Shown here piece after piece: positions 18,897 through 28,646 of a stretch of DNA of 64,000 nucleotides. Location of the stretch: the NCBI RefSeq assembly GCF_007197645.1, contig NZ_VKGK01000010.1:111398-175397 (forward strand), given 5' to 3'. Source of the stretch: Shewanella hanedai (GTDB lineage Bacteria > Pseudomonadota > Gammaproteobacteria > Enterobacterales > Shewanellaceae). Positions within the stretch are counted from its first letter, which is position 1. Each line of letters opens with the position of its first letter. The translations under genes were made by a program, and so were the position numbers. The notes below the pieces were generated by a model, which ran no database searches, was not told where the DNA came from, and saw only the letters and a program-made list of their open reading frames with translations.

Positions 18897-19946
18897 TTAA
18901 TGACTGTAGACAAAACCACCATAAAGATATTTTGTAGCCTCCGCCCCCAACACCAACACCTTATCTCCTTTTGAGAGTCGGCCATTGTTGACCAGTTTGG
19001 CAAAGCTTACCCATATTGCAGCTGACCCCTGATTACCAAAATATTTGGCGTCATTAATAATACGTTCAGGCTCAACGCCGAGAGCCTCAGCAAGCATAAT
19101 ATCGATATGACCGTTTGCCTGATGAGGTAAAATATAGGCAAAGTCATCTAATTGATAACCTCTGGATAATACTGCTTGCAGACCCAATTCAAATAACTGA
19201 CTGCCATTGGCACGCACCGCTTCTGTATTATGATGAAAGCGAGTCATCTCTCCCTTACCGACATCCATTGAACCAGAATCAAGATAAAACCCCGGCTCTT
19301 TTCCCTCACCGATTTGTCCCAAATAAATATCGGTTAATCGTCCCTCTTCGCCTTGAGCTGGGCCTAATATCACCGCACCAGCACCATCGCCCATCTGCAC
19401 ATAATTCACTAACTGCTCAGTGGTTAAAAATGACTTAGCAATCTCAAAATAGACCGAGCCAGTTTCTGTGCCCACTATGGCAACTGGCGCATCGTCGGTG
19501 GCACAAAATGCCGATGCTATCTGCAGTGCATTAGCAAAACCCGTACAGGCTTGTCTGAGCTCTAGGTAAGGCCCTTGAAAACTGAGCCTGTCGGCTAACC
19601 AAGCCGCATTGGGAGGCACTTGAGTGTGGGGAGTACACGTGTGACTAATCAGATACTCTAATTCATTGATATCAAGCTTTGCCTGAGTTAACACCTGATT
19701 AAGCACTTCAACGCCCAAATCGATACTCGTAGGAGAAGGCTGACTCCTTGCCTGTGACAGGTCCCGAACGAGATGACGACTTTCAACACCTAAACGCTTT
19801 GCAATCGCTCTGGCCTTACGTTTAGCCAATGCGCCACAATGTTCACCCAGCGCGGTTAATAAAATCTCATTTGAAACCCGTTCATTAGGCAATACAAAAG
19901 CTGATGACAACAGTGAGAGCTCATTTTTGGCAAATTTTACGCCCAT
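18897..19946 (-). CDS. Beta-ketoacyl-ACP synthase III (FabH-like)
   Basis: A 349-residue thiolase-fold condensing enzyme. The catalytic triad is visible: Cys134 in RQACTGFANAL, His275 in LPHQANGHIDI and Asn305 in KYFGNQGSAAIW. This is the Cys-His-Asn set of KASIII, which joins an acyl-CoA to malonyl-ACP. It is the last gene of a leftward operon; its start overlaps the end of the ferritin-like gene by 10 bases, with GGAGG just upstream. An alternative is a related secondary-metabolism ketosynthase rather than housekeeping FabH, which would normally sit in the fab operon. The operon context (exporter plus diiron protein) favours a specialised acyl product. Confidence 0.8.
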   Translation of the reverse strand: MGVKFAKNELSLLSSAFVLPNERVSNEILLTALGEHCGALAKRKARAIAKRLGVESRHLVRDLSQARSQPSPTSIDLGVEVLNQVLTQAKLDINELEYLISHTCTPHTQVPPNAAWLADRLSFQGPYLELRQACTGFANALQIASAFCATDDAPVAIVGTETGSVYFEIAKSFLTTEQLVNYVQMGDGAGAVILGPAQGEEGRLTDIYLGQIGEGKEPGFYLDSGSMDVGKGEMTRFHHNTEAVRANGSQLFELGLQAVLSRGYQLDDFAYILPHQANGHIDIMLAEALGVEPERIINDAKYFGNQGSAAIWVSFAKLVNNGRLSKGDKVLVLGAEATKYLYGGFVYSH

Positions 19947-20674
19947 TTATCCTCCAGTTTATTAAAGAGTTGTGTTAACTCAATCCCTAAAGCTTCAAAA
20001 TGCGCTGACTGGGAGGAGAGTAATGTATAAAGCTTTGGAAGGACCATCTCATGTTCGGCAATAAACATCGTCCTATCTGCACCTAAATATTGAGCGTGGT
20101 GCTTAGCCACATATACATGCTTGGCTTCATCTTTTTTAATCAGTCCACATAAGAATGCAAAAGGATGACCTTTTCCAAGTTTTGAATGTTCAAACTCATG
20201 CATGATCTGAGTGACACAAGTATCGAGAATAGCGATTCGAACAAAGTGCTCACAGTAAGAGTTAACTCTTCCAAGCTGAAGATAAAAACGCTTGGCTTGC
20301 CGCTGTATGTTAATCGTTTGTTCCACAATAGGCAGTTCAGACTGCACCTGCTGCAGGGCAAGATCATGTACCAACTCTTCAGCTTCCACCTCTTTTAAAC
20401 TGAGTATTGCCGAAGAAGCCTCTTCATCGGATGCACAAAGACGCTGGATTTCATTGTTAAACACCAATTGTGCCGACTGCTCGCCACAAAGAAGCAGTGG
20501 GATCAGATGTGCCAGGCTCTCCCTCTCCTCTTCACTGTAGTAAATAGCACTGTTATACCTGTTCGCCATCCAGTTTCTTATCCTTTGACTATTAGCCCCA
20601 GAACAATCAAGGATGCTACTCACACTTGGCTCAAGAGGACTGGCAAAACAACGGTTTAACGAAATATCATTCAT
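19937..20674 (-). CDS. Ferritin-like putative diiron protein
   Basis: A 245-residue, all-helical protein. Two ExxH motifs are visible, Glu100-His103 (EELVHD) and Glu183-His186 (DEAKHV), with further acidic and histidine residues on the helices between them (Glu142, His159, Glu160, Glu162). This is the ligand set of ferritin-like diiron oxidases and oxygenases. No signal peptide. It lies between the RND exporter and the KASIII gene, overlapping both (ATGAATGA at the upstream junction), so the three proteins are probably made together. It may oxidise the acyl product of the KASIII enzyme; that is inference. The exact family was not recognised. Confidence 0.6.
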   Translation of the reverse strand: MNDISLNRCFASPLEPSVSSILDCSGANSQRIRNWMANRYNSAIYYSEEERESLAHLIPLLLCGEQSAQLVFNNEIQRLCASDEEASSAILSLKEVEAEELVHDLALQQVQSELPIVEQTINIQRQAKRFYLQLGRVNSYCEHFVRIAILDTCVTQIMHEFEHSKLGKGHPFAFLCGLIKKDEAKHVYVAKHHAQYLGADRTMFIAEHEMVLPKLYTLLSSQSAHFEALGIELTQLFNKLEDKWA

Positions 20675-22814
20675 GCCATCCTCCGATAATTACTTTAAAC
20701 AGAATTGGCAGTAGCAGGAGATCAAAAATAAATGCGAAAGCGACAATCAGCATAGAGAGAAAGCTAAGTTCAATGATAGGCAAAAAATCCGAAGCTAATC
20801 CCAATGAAAAACCAATAAAAAGCAGTAAGCTGGTAAAAGTAACCGCCGGCATTACGCTCAGTAACGTTCGAGGAAGCTCATCTAAACGGTTAGGTCCATT
20901 TTCATTCACTTTTAATAAAAGATGAAGCGAATCATCAATAATAATACCCAACATCATCCCCATCACAATCGTGCTGCCTAAACTCAGACCTCCTCCTAAC
21001 CACTGCCATAAACCAAAAACCCAAATAAGCGGTAATAGGTTCATAGAGAGCGCTAATAACCCCAACTTAAATGAACTTTTAAGCAGGCTTACTATTAGCA
21101 ATAAAAACAACAAAGCCCCGCCGAATGAGTACAGCATAGTGCGAGCATTAGACAGGCTTAAATGGGCAAAAATAAGGCTTTGGCTCATCCCTTGCCCTAT
21201 TGATATCTCGCTGACATTCTGACTGTTCCATTCGGCCACTTTTGTCTCAAATGTGATCAACTCAGCTGCCGTCATGGGGATGAGGTCCACTGTCACGACA
21301 GAAGCATTTCCCTCTTGATTTATCAAATGCTTTACCGGTGAGTCCATCACTTCAGGATCATGAATTAACAGCGTTAAGCGACTCACTCCAACTCCATAAA
21401 GTCGAATCCAGTCGACAATAGAACTTACTTGTAATACTTCCTTCTGCGCCCTTAAAAAACGACTAAATTGATTAACCTTACTCACATACTCTTGCTGAGC
21501 AATACCAGCCTCAGTACCAGTGTCAATAACATAATAGAGCTGATTGATGCCGCTAAAATGTTGCTCCATCTTCGACTTTGACTGGCTAAAGAGATTAGAT
21601 TCAGGAAAGTAGTTCATTGCATCATCGTCAAACTTAAGCCCTGAGACACTGAAAATTGCCCACAAGGAGATCACTGTTCCCAAGCCTAAAATGCTGCTCT
21701 TGTAACGCCAACTCAACTGTTGAACACGAGAGAGTAATCTTGTATTCACTTTTAGCGACAGTGCGACTATGTGCGCGCGTTTCGCAAAAGAGACTAATAC
21801 CGTCAAATTGACCAGAAAATTCACAATAACGGCAAAGGCCACCAACTTACCGAAATCTTGAATCGGGGGAGAAGGGCTCAATGCCAACAGAGCGAACCCC
21901 ATTGCGGTGGTCACAGTTCCCCAAAAAAGGGGTTTAATATTAGTGCTTAAAGAGTGAACTAACGCCTCAGACTCACACAGCCCCTCATTAATGGCATTGC
22001 GCCAACCAAAATAAAGATGCACGGCATAGGCAACACATAAACTGACCACCACGACAGGGATAAATCCGCTGACAGCAGCTAAAGTGAAACTTCCCCACCC
22101 TGCCAAACCAAGCGTGAGCGTTAACGTGATGAGTGATGATGCGCCAATCCCGAATAACCACATACGCTCTCTAATCACGAGCAAAAGCATCAAACTAAAG
22201 ATAAGCGCTAACCCCGGTATAAACCATAACAGATCATGTTTTAACACCGTCGCGTATTGCCAATTAAGCGTTAACGATCCTGAATAGTAAGTATGAAATT
22301 CATTGTTCGAATCCATTTCAAATTCATCGACATAGCTTTTAAGATCCGAAAGCGTGCTTAGCAGCGCTTTAGCTCCATGAATGGCTTCAGGTTTAAAGGT
22401 CAACGACAGCAGAACAGCTCGGGAGTCAGATGAGATAAACTCCATCTGTTTAGGTTTACTCTTATAGGAAAGTGTTGAAGCAGACGCAAGCTCACGCTGA
22501 CCATATCCATGTACCTTTTCTACTGTCGGTAACGCCAGTAATCCCGACTTAAATCGAGAGAGTTGGACATCTTCTTGAGGAAACGTTTCCCCATTCTTGG
22601 CCTCCAACAAAAATACAAGTTCATCTTGCCTAAAGAACTCTCTCTGAAAATGTTTAAACGCGTTATAGAGAGGATCATCTTTTGCAAAATATGCACTGTA
22701 ATCGGCATCTAAAGCTAACTTGCTGAATCCCAAGGAGGCGATTAGAGACAAGGAAAGCCACAATATCACGCTTATCACTTCAATTTTTCGCGTAACCAAC
22801 ATTGAAACCAACAA
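20667..22814 (-). CDS. RND superfamily (MMPL-type) exporter
   Basis: A large membrane protein of about 715 residues with two copies of one unit. Each has a first helix, a periplasmic domain of about 180 residues, then five helices. The first helix is near the start (IEVISVILWLSLSLIASLG) and its counterpart is near residue 375 (YKSSILGLGTVISLWAIFSV). GMMLGIIIDDSLHLLLK in the second half is the acidic charge-relay segment of MMPL/HpnN-type transporters. The frame opens at a TTG (22829). I prefer TTG 22814, which has GAGGA at good spacing, or else ATG 22802. First gene of an operon with the diiron and KASIII genes; likely exports a lipid-like product to the outer membrane. Confidence 0.8.
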   Translation of the reverse strand: MLVSMLVTRKIEVISVILWLSLSLIASLGFSKLALDADYSAYFAKDDPLYNAFKHFQREFFRQDELVFLLEAKNGETFPQEDVQLSRFKSGLLALPTVEKVHGYGQRELASASTLSYKSKPKQMEFISSDSRAVLLSLTFKPEAIHGAKALLSTLSDLKSYVDEFEMDSNNEFHTYYSGSLTLNWQYATVLKHDLLWFIPGLALIFSLMLLLVIRERMWLFGIGASSLITLTLTLGLAGWGSFTLAAVSGFIPVVVVSLCVAYAVHLYFGWRNAINEGLCESEALVHSLSTNIKPLFWGTVTTAMGFALLALSPSPPIQDFGKLVAFAVIVNFLVNLTVLVSFAKRAHIVALSLKVNTRLLSRVQQLSWRYKSSILGLGTVISLWAIFSVSGLKFDDDAMNYFPESNLFSQSKSKMEQHFSGINQLYYVIDTGTEAGIAQQEYVSKVNQFSRFLRAQKEVLQVSSIVDWIRLYGVGVSRLTLLIHDPEVMDSPVKHLINQEGNASVVTVDLIPMTAAELITFETKVAEWNSQNVSEISIGQGMSQSLIFAHLSLSNARTMLYSFGGALLFLLLIVSLLKSSFKLGLLALSMNLLPLIWVFGLWQWLGGGLSLGSTIVMGMMLGIIIDDSLHLLLKVNENGPNRLDELPRTLLSVMPAVTFTSLLLFIGFSLGLASDFLPIIELSFLSMLIVAFAFIFDLLLLPILFKVIIGGWHE

Positions 22815-23111
22815 GTTACTTCCTCTCAATTAAAGCCAAAATTTAAGCGTTATTAGCTCAATAGACCTCATTAGTGGCAATTTACATTCACAAATATCTA
22901 AATAAAGGGTGAAATTAACTAAGTTAGCATTCAAATAACTGCAATGTACACAGCAAAGTAAGCTTACTAGCCACTTAGTTTTTAACTGTAAATTCAATTT
23001 AGTACATATTAAATAATACTTCCTACCACAATATTCTTTTATTCAAGTTGGCTTGAATAAAAGCAACTTAGACACTAATTTTAATGGAGAGTATTTATTT
23101 ATAGGTTCCCC

Positions 23112-24245
23112 ATGAAAACTTTTCAAACTCAATGGCATAATGATGATTGGACTCAAAGTGAGAACATTCCTGAGCTAGACGGTGAGCAAACGCTTATCTT
23201 ACTGTTTGGTGAAATCGATAAACTCCCTGAAGCCATTGAAAAAATGCGTCATTTAGCTCCTCATGCCAATATCACTGGTTGCTCTACTGCAGGAGAAATC
23301 CAAGGTCAGCAAGTACATGAAAATGGCTTAATCGCCACTATTATCGCGTTTGAAAAGACACAAATTAAGCTAATACGCGCAGTGGAGGAAGCTGATACAG
23401 ATTCGCGTGAGTTAGGGCTATCCTTAGCTAAACAGCTGAATGAAACAGCTGAACTCTGCCATGTTTTCATTCTCAGTGACGGATTAGAGTTTAATGCTAG
23501 CCACCTAGTAGAGGGAATGACCCAAGAACTTGGACTAGACATTCAAGTCACCGGTGGGCTGGCAGGCGATAGCCAGAATTTCATTAAGACTCATCTGTTG
23601 TTCGAAAATGAAGTCTGTTCATCTGCAGTCGTCGCCATCGGTTTCTATGGTAATCAACTTGAGGTCAGCTGTGGAACGCGAGGCGGGTGGTGTTCATTTG
23701 GCATCGAGAGAAGAATCACCAAAGCAGACAATAACACCTTACTTGAACTCGACAATGAAAATGCATTAGCGGTCTACAAAAGCTATCTAGGAGAACTTGC
23801 GGAACAGCTTCCTGCCAGCGGGCTTAGATTTCCGCTAGAGATCAGTGAGCCCAATAAAATCACCAAAGTGGTTCGCACTTTGCTCGCCGTGGATGAAGAT
23901 ACAGGTGCTATTACATTTGCTGGGAATATCCCAAATGGCGCCACAGCCCAACTGATGCGATCAAATGTGGAATCACTTATCGACGGCTCCTTAGAAGCAG
24001 GTAAAATCTGCCGCCATAATATCTCCCACAATCCTCAAGTCGCAATATTAGTTAGCTGTGTAGGAAGAAAGCTAGTGCTAAAACAACTTGTTGAAGATGA
24101 AATTGAGGTACTTAGTGAAGAGTTCGGTGAACAAACCTTACTCTGTGGGTTTTACTCCTATGGTGAAATAGCCCCCTATGACAGACACTGCCTCGCAGAA
24201 CTGCATAATCAGACCATGACCATCACAGCCTTTGCGGAAATTTAA
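23112..24245 (+). CDS. FIST-domain sensor protein
   Basis: A 377-residue cytoplasmic protein with a FIST_N domain (about residues 20-215) and a FIST_C domain (about 215-355). Markers are NITGCSTAGEIQGQQV, VTGGLAGDSQNF and the C-terminal LLCGFYSYGEIAPYD. FIST proteins bind small ligands; one branch (NosP) binds heme and senses nitric oxide, usually next to a kinase or a cyclic-di-GMP enzyme. Here a diguanylate cyclase follows after 3 bases, so the pair probably forms one sensory unit. Whether this copy binds heme cannot be told from sequence. Confidence 0.85.
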   Translation: MKTFQTQWHNDDWTQSENIPELDGEQTLILLFGEIDKLPEAIEKMRHLAPHANITGCSTAGEIQGQQVHENGLIATIIAFEKTQIKLIRAVEEADTDSRELGLSLAKQLNETAELCHVFILSDGLEFNASHLVEGMTQELGLDIQVTGGLAGDSQNFIKTHLLFENEVCSSAVVAIGFYGNQLEVSCGTRGGWCSFGIERRITKADNNTLLELDNENALAVYKSYLGELAEQLPASGLRFPLEISEPNKITKVVRTLLAVDEDTGAITFAGNIPNGATAQLMRSNVESLIDGSLEAGKICRHNISHNPQVAILVSCVGRKLVLKQLVEDEIEVLSEEFGEQTLLCGFYSYGEIAPYDRHCLAELHNQTMTITAFAEI

Positions 24246-24248
24246 TCT

Positions 24249-25685
24249 ATGCATAGAATGCTAAAGCGGCAACTGAAAAAGGCTTATCCGAATGGATTAC
24301 CTGACAACGTTGAGTTTAGTCATTTTATCGAGCTCATAGAGCAAGCTTATACCTCAATGAGTGAAGAACTGAGTATCACGGAACGCTCACTGGATTTAAG
24401 TTGTGAAGAGTTACAACAGCGCCATGATACCCTAAGTAAGATCCTCGATGCCCTTCCCGATATGAGTATGTGGATAGACCAAGATGGTATGATCCGTGAC
24501 ATTCGGGTTGGCTGCTTTAATCCACCTCTCGTTTCTAAAGAAGATGAACATGCCTCTATTACCTCATTAGAATTTTATAAAAATTCAGTGCCTTTACAAC
24601 ACTTTTTAACCGGCCACGAAAAGGTAGGTAGCAAGCGTGGTGAGCTCGAATTGAGTTGTGAGACTTTCACCTATTATGTAGAAGCAAGATTGACTTCAGT
24701 CAGTAAACATCGTTGGTTACTGGTCATTAGGGATATCTCACTAAGACGTAAATTGATTGAGATGCAGACCCAAAGGCTCGATCAGATAAAGCGAACTCAA
24801 AAGCAGCTCCAAGGTTTGATCAATGCGGCACCGACGGGCATTTTAATCACGGATGAAAGCACAAAGTTGGTCATGGTCAATAATTATATCTGCCAGAAAC
24901 TGTCCCTATCCTCCGATGAGTTGTTAGGCCGAAATCCATTAAGCTTTATCGCAAAGAAATACCGACTAGAATATCTATCTGAGATACAAAAACACATTAG
25001 TTATGACGATACAGTTTTAGACTCTCGGCTGGATCTGACCATGAGCTTACCCAGTAATGAGACCATGCAAGTGGAGATGGCTTTTAGTACGTTACTGTTT
25101 GAAGACAAAAAATTAGTGATCACAGCTATCACCGACATCAGTGAGCGGAAGCGATTGGAAGATCAATTAAGAGTATTGGCCTCTACAGATCCTTTAACTG
25201 GTGCTTACAACAGACGTAGCTTTCATGAGCTTAGCCATAAAGCAATGTCGACCTGCTCTCGTGAGCAACAAGCTTTCTCCATATTACTGCTCGATTTAGA
25301 TTTTTTTAAACGCGTCAATGATAACTATGGCCATAGCGCAGGAGACGAGGTCTTAATCACCACAGTCAAAACCATTAACGATTGCATCCGAGAAGCGGAT
25401 ATTTTGGGCCGTCATGGTGGAGAAGAGTTTGTCATCGCACTGCCAAATACTGATAGCAAGAGAGCAAAAGAAATTGCCAACAGGATCCGCCAGTGCATTG
25501 AAGAGATGCGAGTCCATGCAGAAGGCAACATCATAGCCCTCACCGCAAGTATCGGTTTGGTTACTAAAACAGAAAGCTGCGATTTTGAGAAACTAATCAA
25601 CCAAGCCGACTGTTACCTTTATTTTGCAAAAGATAATGGCCGTAATCAGGTTGTCGATGAACAAACCTACCTCTCACAAAACTAA
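24249..25685 (+). CDS. PAS-GGDEF diguanylate cyclase
   Basis: A 478-residue soluble protein. A coiled N-terminal segment (about 20-65) is followed by two PAS-like domains (about 65-165 and 195-300). The GGDEF domain follows, starting LEDQLRVLASTDPLTGAYNRR. The active-site loop reads GGEEF at 390-394, an active variant. Five residues before it lies READ, the RxxD inhibitory site with the correct spacing, so product feedback is probably kept. It makes cyclic-di-GMP. No membrane helix or EAL domain. Input is likely from the upstream FIST protein, since the two genes are 3 bases apart. Confidence 0.9.
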   Translation: MHRMLKRQLKKAYPNGLPDNVEFSHFIELIEQAYTSMSEELSITERSLDLSCEELQQRHDTLSKILDALPDMSMWIDQDGMIRDIRVGCFNPPLVSKEDEHASITSLEFYKNSVPLQHFLTGHEKVGSKRGELELSCETFTYYVEARLTSVSKHRWLLVIRDISLRRKLIEMQTQRLDQIKRTQKQLQGLINAAPTGILITDESTKLVMVNNYICQKLSLSSDELLGRNPLSFIAKKYRLEYLSEIQKHISYDDTVLDSRLDLTMSLPSNETMQVEMAFSTLLFEDKKLVITAITDISERKRLEDQLRVLASTDPLTGAYNRRSFHELSHKAMSTCSREQQAFSILLLDLDFFKRVNDNYGHSAGDEVLITTVKTINDCIREADILGRHGGEEFVIALPNTDSKRAKEIANRIRQCIEEMRVHAEGNIIALTASIGLVTKTESCDFEKLINQADCYLYFAKDNGRNQVVDEQTYLSQN

Positions 25686-25824
25686 GCCATTCCTCGAAAA
25701 TCCAAGACCAAACAAGCTCACAGAATCGTCATTTAAACCGGACTGACAACAAACCATTTGTGTAATGCAGAGCATTAAGTAATGATGAATTATTAGTGCA
25801 AGAATGAGCAGGTAAAAGACAAAG

Positions 25825-26598
25825 ATGGCGAGTAAATATTATGTGATTTGGGTGGGACGTAAACCCGGTATCTACACCTCTTGGGATGAAGCGAAACAAC
25901 AGGTCGATAAATACCCTAAGGCGCAGTACAAATCATTCAAGACGAAAGCTGAAGCACAAGCCGCATTCTCCAAAGGGACCAGTGCAGCCCCAAACAGCAA
26001 GAAACCTGCATCCACATATAGCAAGAAACCAGCCTCTCAATCCGCTAAAACTCATGCAGAAACGGTTTCAGACAGTCAGTATGACGTCGAAATATACACT
26101 GACGGTGGCTGCGAACCAAACCCAGGTAAAGCAGGCTCTGGTGTCGCCATGTATAAAAATGGGGTTCTAACAGAGCTTTGGTATGGCCTTTACAACAGCT
26201 TTGGTACCAATAACTCGGCAGAATTGAATGCACTGCATCAAGCCCTGTTAATTGCGAAGCAAGCTTTAGCCAATAAACAAACTGTCCATATTCGCAGTGA
26301 TTCTCAATACTCCATAAACTGCATCACTAACTGGGCTTATAGCTGGAAGCAAAAAGGCTGGAAGCGTAAAGTTGCCGGTGATATTAAGAATCTGGAGGTC
26401 ATTCAAGCCTCACATGCCCTGTATGAAGAGCTAAAAGATGAACTCAAAATATCCCATGTTGCCGCCCATATTGGCATCGAGGGAAATGAGCTTGCTGACA
26501 GAATGTCTATCTATGCTATCGATAAGAAAGACACGGCATTTTGCCGTTACCCAGATCCTATCGACTTAGCGTCAATATTAAGCCTAAGAACAGGTTAG
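25825..26598 (+). CDS. rnhA: Ribonuclease HI with N-terminal RNA/DNA-hybrid-binding domain
   Basis: A 257-residue protein. Residues 1-48 (YYVIWVGRKPGIYTSWDEAK) form the RHBD (caulimovirus viroplasmin-like) hybrid-binding domain. A low-complexity A/K/S linker (about 50-85) leads to the RNase H domain from about residue 88. The catalytic acids are visible: Asp in IYTDGGCEPNPG, Glu in NNSAELNAL, Asp in RSDSQYSI and Asp in NELADRMS. It cuts the RNA strand of RNA-DNA hybrids. This is the RHBD-bearing, eukaryote-like layout rather than the short E. coli RNase HI. Confidence 0.9.
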   Translation: MASKYYVIWVGRKPGIYTSWDEAKQQVDKYPKAQYKSFKTKAEAQAAFSKGTSAAPNSKKPASTYSKKPASQSAKTHAETVSDSQYDVEIYTDGGCEPNPGKAGSGVAMYKNGVLTELWYGLYNSFGTNNSAELNALHQALLIAKQALANKQTVHIRSDSQYSINCITNWAYSWKQKGWKRKVAGDIKNLEVIQASHALYEELKDELKISHVAAHIGIEGNELADRMSIYAIDKKDTAFCRYPDPIDLASILSLRTG

Positions 26599-26611
26599 GT
26601 ATTTTCTAATG

Positions 26612-26641
26612 TAAGGCACTAATAAATGGTTTAGTGTCTTA
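26612..26641 (+). terminator. Hairpin after RNase H gene, touching next start codon
   Basis: TAAGGCACTAA pairs with TTAGTGTCTTA (one G-T pair) around an 8-base loop. T-rich sequence follows within a few bases. The last base of the stem is the A of the next gene's ATG at 26641, so the hairpin may affect that gene's translation. Confidence 0.45.
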
Positions 26642-27135
26642 TGTCATTTTTATTTGCTCTTCCTCCCCCTTTATCAACTAAATTTAAAGTGCTAAAGCAT
26701 AACTATGCCAAACCCACTCTCTATGAGACAATCCGCGCCATGAAAGTATACGCCCATGTCCATAAAGCCCCTATCCGTGTTTTCCGCATCAGCAAGCGAC
26801 GTTTTTGGTTACGTTTAAAACGTGATCTTCTACTTTTGAAAGAGGCGTTAGCACAGGAGAAATTGGAGACCAAAGAGATGTTGGTCACCTATAAGCGTTA
26901 CACTAAAAAACAGGCTAACCGGGAAGAACTAAAGGAAGCGAATAAACAATTTGGTGATCTGCTAAAAGGGTTAGGACTAGGGATGTTTGCCATACTGCCT
27001 TTTGCCCCTTTGACGATTCCACTGATTGTAAAACTCGGCAAAATTGTCGGTGTTGATGTGCTCCCCAGCTCGTTTAATAACATGGGTGAAAAGCGACAAC
27101 GTAAAACTGCGCGCTATCCCGATGACGAGAAATAG
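26641..27135 (+). CDS. LETM1-like domain protein
   Basis: A 164-residue protein. A basic N-terminal half with a long helix (KRDLLLLKEALAQEKLETKEM) precedes one hydrophobic segment near residue 115-135 (LGLGMFAILPFAPLTIPLIV). This resembles the short core of the LETM1 family. Mitochondrial LETM1 proteins affect cation exchange; the role of bacterial short forms is not established. No good ribosome site precedes ATG 26641, and a hairpin abuts it. A later start (MKVYAHVH) cannot be excluded. It lies between rnhA and the M17 peptidase on the same strand. Confidence 0.55.
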   Translation: MSFLFALPPPLSTKFKVLKHNYAKPTLYETIRAMKVYAHVHKAPIRVFRISKRRFWLRLKRDLLLLKEALAQEKLETKEMLVTYKRYTKKQANREELKEANKQFGDLLKGLGLGMFAILPFAPLTIPLIVKLGKIVGVDVLPSSFNNMGEKRQRKTARYPDDEK

Positions 27136-27267
27136 TGTTTCCCAAAGTTGCTTAACTGCCACTCTTCTCAAGCAAAGGGGATAACCACTTTCACCTGCAT
27201 TAAAACCTTGTTACCCTAGTGTTTTCTTTCTCAAATAATGATAACTAGCAGCGAGAACTAGCCCCAC

Positions 27268-28629
27268 ATGACTGACTTATTGATTTCAGGTGTTTCAGGC
27301 ACCCCACTTTCTATTCTCCACACTGACTCTTTCGATGCCTGGTTAACCAACCAAGCCCCACAAACCAAAAACTGGCTAGCAACGACACAATTCAATGGGA
27401 AAGGGATGAGTCTGATCCCCGACGCTAATGGTGAGCTGTCTCAAGCGATTTTTGTAACAAATGAGCCTGATTCATATTGGGTTTGTGGCGATCTCGTCAA
27501 CCAACTTCCAGCAGGCCAATATCACATAAAAGCGACAGAGGAACAGATCAAGGTCGCCGCGTTCAGTTGGGGACTTGGTGCTTACAAATTTGACCGCTAT
27601 AAGAAAAGTGACAAGCAATACCCGACTCTTGTCATCGATAACCAAGAGATTGTTGAACAAGCTAAAAAACTCGTTCGCTCCGTCTCTATGGTGCGTGACT
27701 TAGTGAATACACCCGCAGCTGACATGATGCCACAGCATTTAGGTGACACCATGGAAGCACTGGCTGATGAGTTTGGGGCCAAGGTCACTCAAATTGTGGG
27801 TGATGAGCTACTTGAGCAAAACTACCCCACGATCCATATGGTCGGGCGGGCGAGTGAAAACCTACCCCGTCTTATCGACCTGACTTGGGGCGATGAATCA
27901 GCACCAAAAGTGACCTTGGTTGGTAAAGGTGTTTGTTTCGACTCAGGCGGGCTCGATCTAAAACCTGGCGCTGGCATGCGTTTCATGAAAAAAGACATGG
28001 GCGGCGCAGCTCACGTTATCGGTCTTGCTCATCAGATAATGGCAAGTAATCTACCTATCCGCTTACGTGTGCTCGTACCTGCAGTTGAAAATGCGGTTTC
28101 TGCCAATGCATTCCGTCCAGGTGATGTGATTAAAACCCGTAAAGGGATCACCGTTGAAATAGACAATACCGATGCAGAAGGTCGACTCGTGCTTTGTGAT
28201 GCGCTGGCTGAAGCTAACAATGACAAACCAGAACTGGTCATTGACTTTGCCACGCTAACAGGTGCGATGCGCATAGCGTTAGGTACAGAGCTACCAGGGT
28301 TTTTCAGTAATGATGATCAAGTTGCGATAGACATGACTCAATCGGGTCTTAATGTTCAAGATCCTATCTGGCGCATGCCACTGCATAAACCTTACATGGA
28401 ACTAACAGGCAGTGATATTGCTGATTTAGCAAACTGTGGCAAAACCCCTTTTGGCGGCGCCATTACAGCAGCGCTTTACCTTGAAGCCTTTGTCGATAAA
28501 GATATCAGCTGGAGTCATTTCGACGTCATGGCTTGGAATAATCGTAAACTGCCAGGTCGTCCTGTGGGTGGGGAAGCATTTGGTATTCGCGCGGTATTTG
28601 ACTACTTACAGACGCGTTTCGAAAAGTAA
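27268..28629 (+). CDS. M17 leucyl aminopeptidase family protein
   Basis: A 453-residue cytosolic metallopeptidase. The M17 signature NTDAEGRLVL is present, as are the metal-site and catalytic segments VGKGVCFDSGGLDLKPG and KKDMGGAAHVIG. It would remove N-terminal residues from peptides using two divalent metal ions. It is shorter than PepA (about 500 residues) and closer in size to the PepB-like branch; a specific name is not assigned. A strong terminator follows. Confidence 0.88.
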   Translation: MTDLLISGVSGTPLSILHTDSFDAWLTNQAPQTKNWLATTQFNGKGMSLIPDANGELSQAIFVTNEPDSYWVCGDLVNQLPAGQYHIKATEEQIKVAAFSWGLGAYKFDRYKKSDKQYPTLVIDNQEIVEQAKKLVRSVSMVRDLVNTPAADMMPQHLGDTMEALADEFGAKVTQIVGDELLEQNYPTIHMVGRASENLPRLIDLTWGDESAPKVTLVGKGVCFDSGGLDLKPGAGMRFMKKDMGGAAHVIGLAHQIMASNLPIRLRVLVPAVENAVSANAFRPGDVIKTRKGITVEIDNTDAEGRLVLCDALAEANNDKPELVIDFATLTGAMRIALGTELPGFFSNDDQVAIDMTQSGLNVQDPIWRMPLHKPYMELTGSDIADLANCGKTPFGGAITAALYLEAFVDKDISWSHFDVMAWNNRKLPGRPVGGEAFGIRAVFDYLQTRFEK

Positions 28630-28646
28630 CCTCAAAAGCCAGATAC

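Noticed and set aside
20186..20659. Several rightward frames inside the diiron protein gene
   Set aside because: Shadow frames of a gene with clear ExxH motifs and operon coupling.
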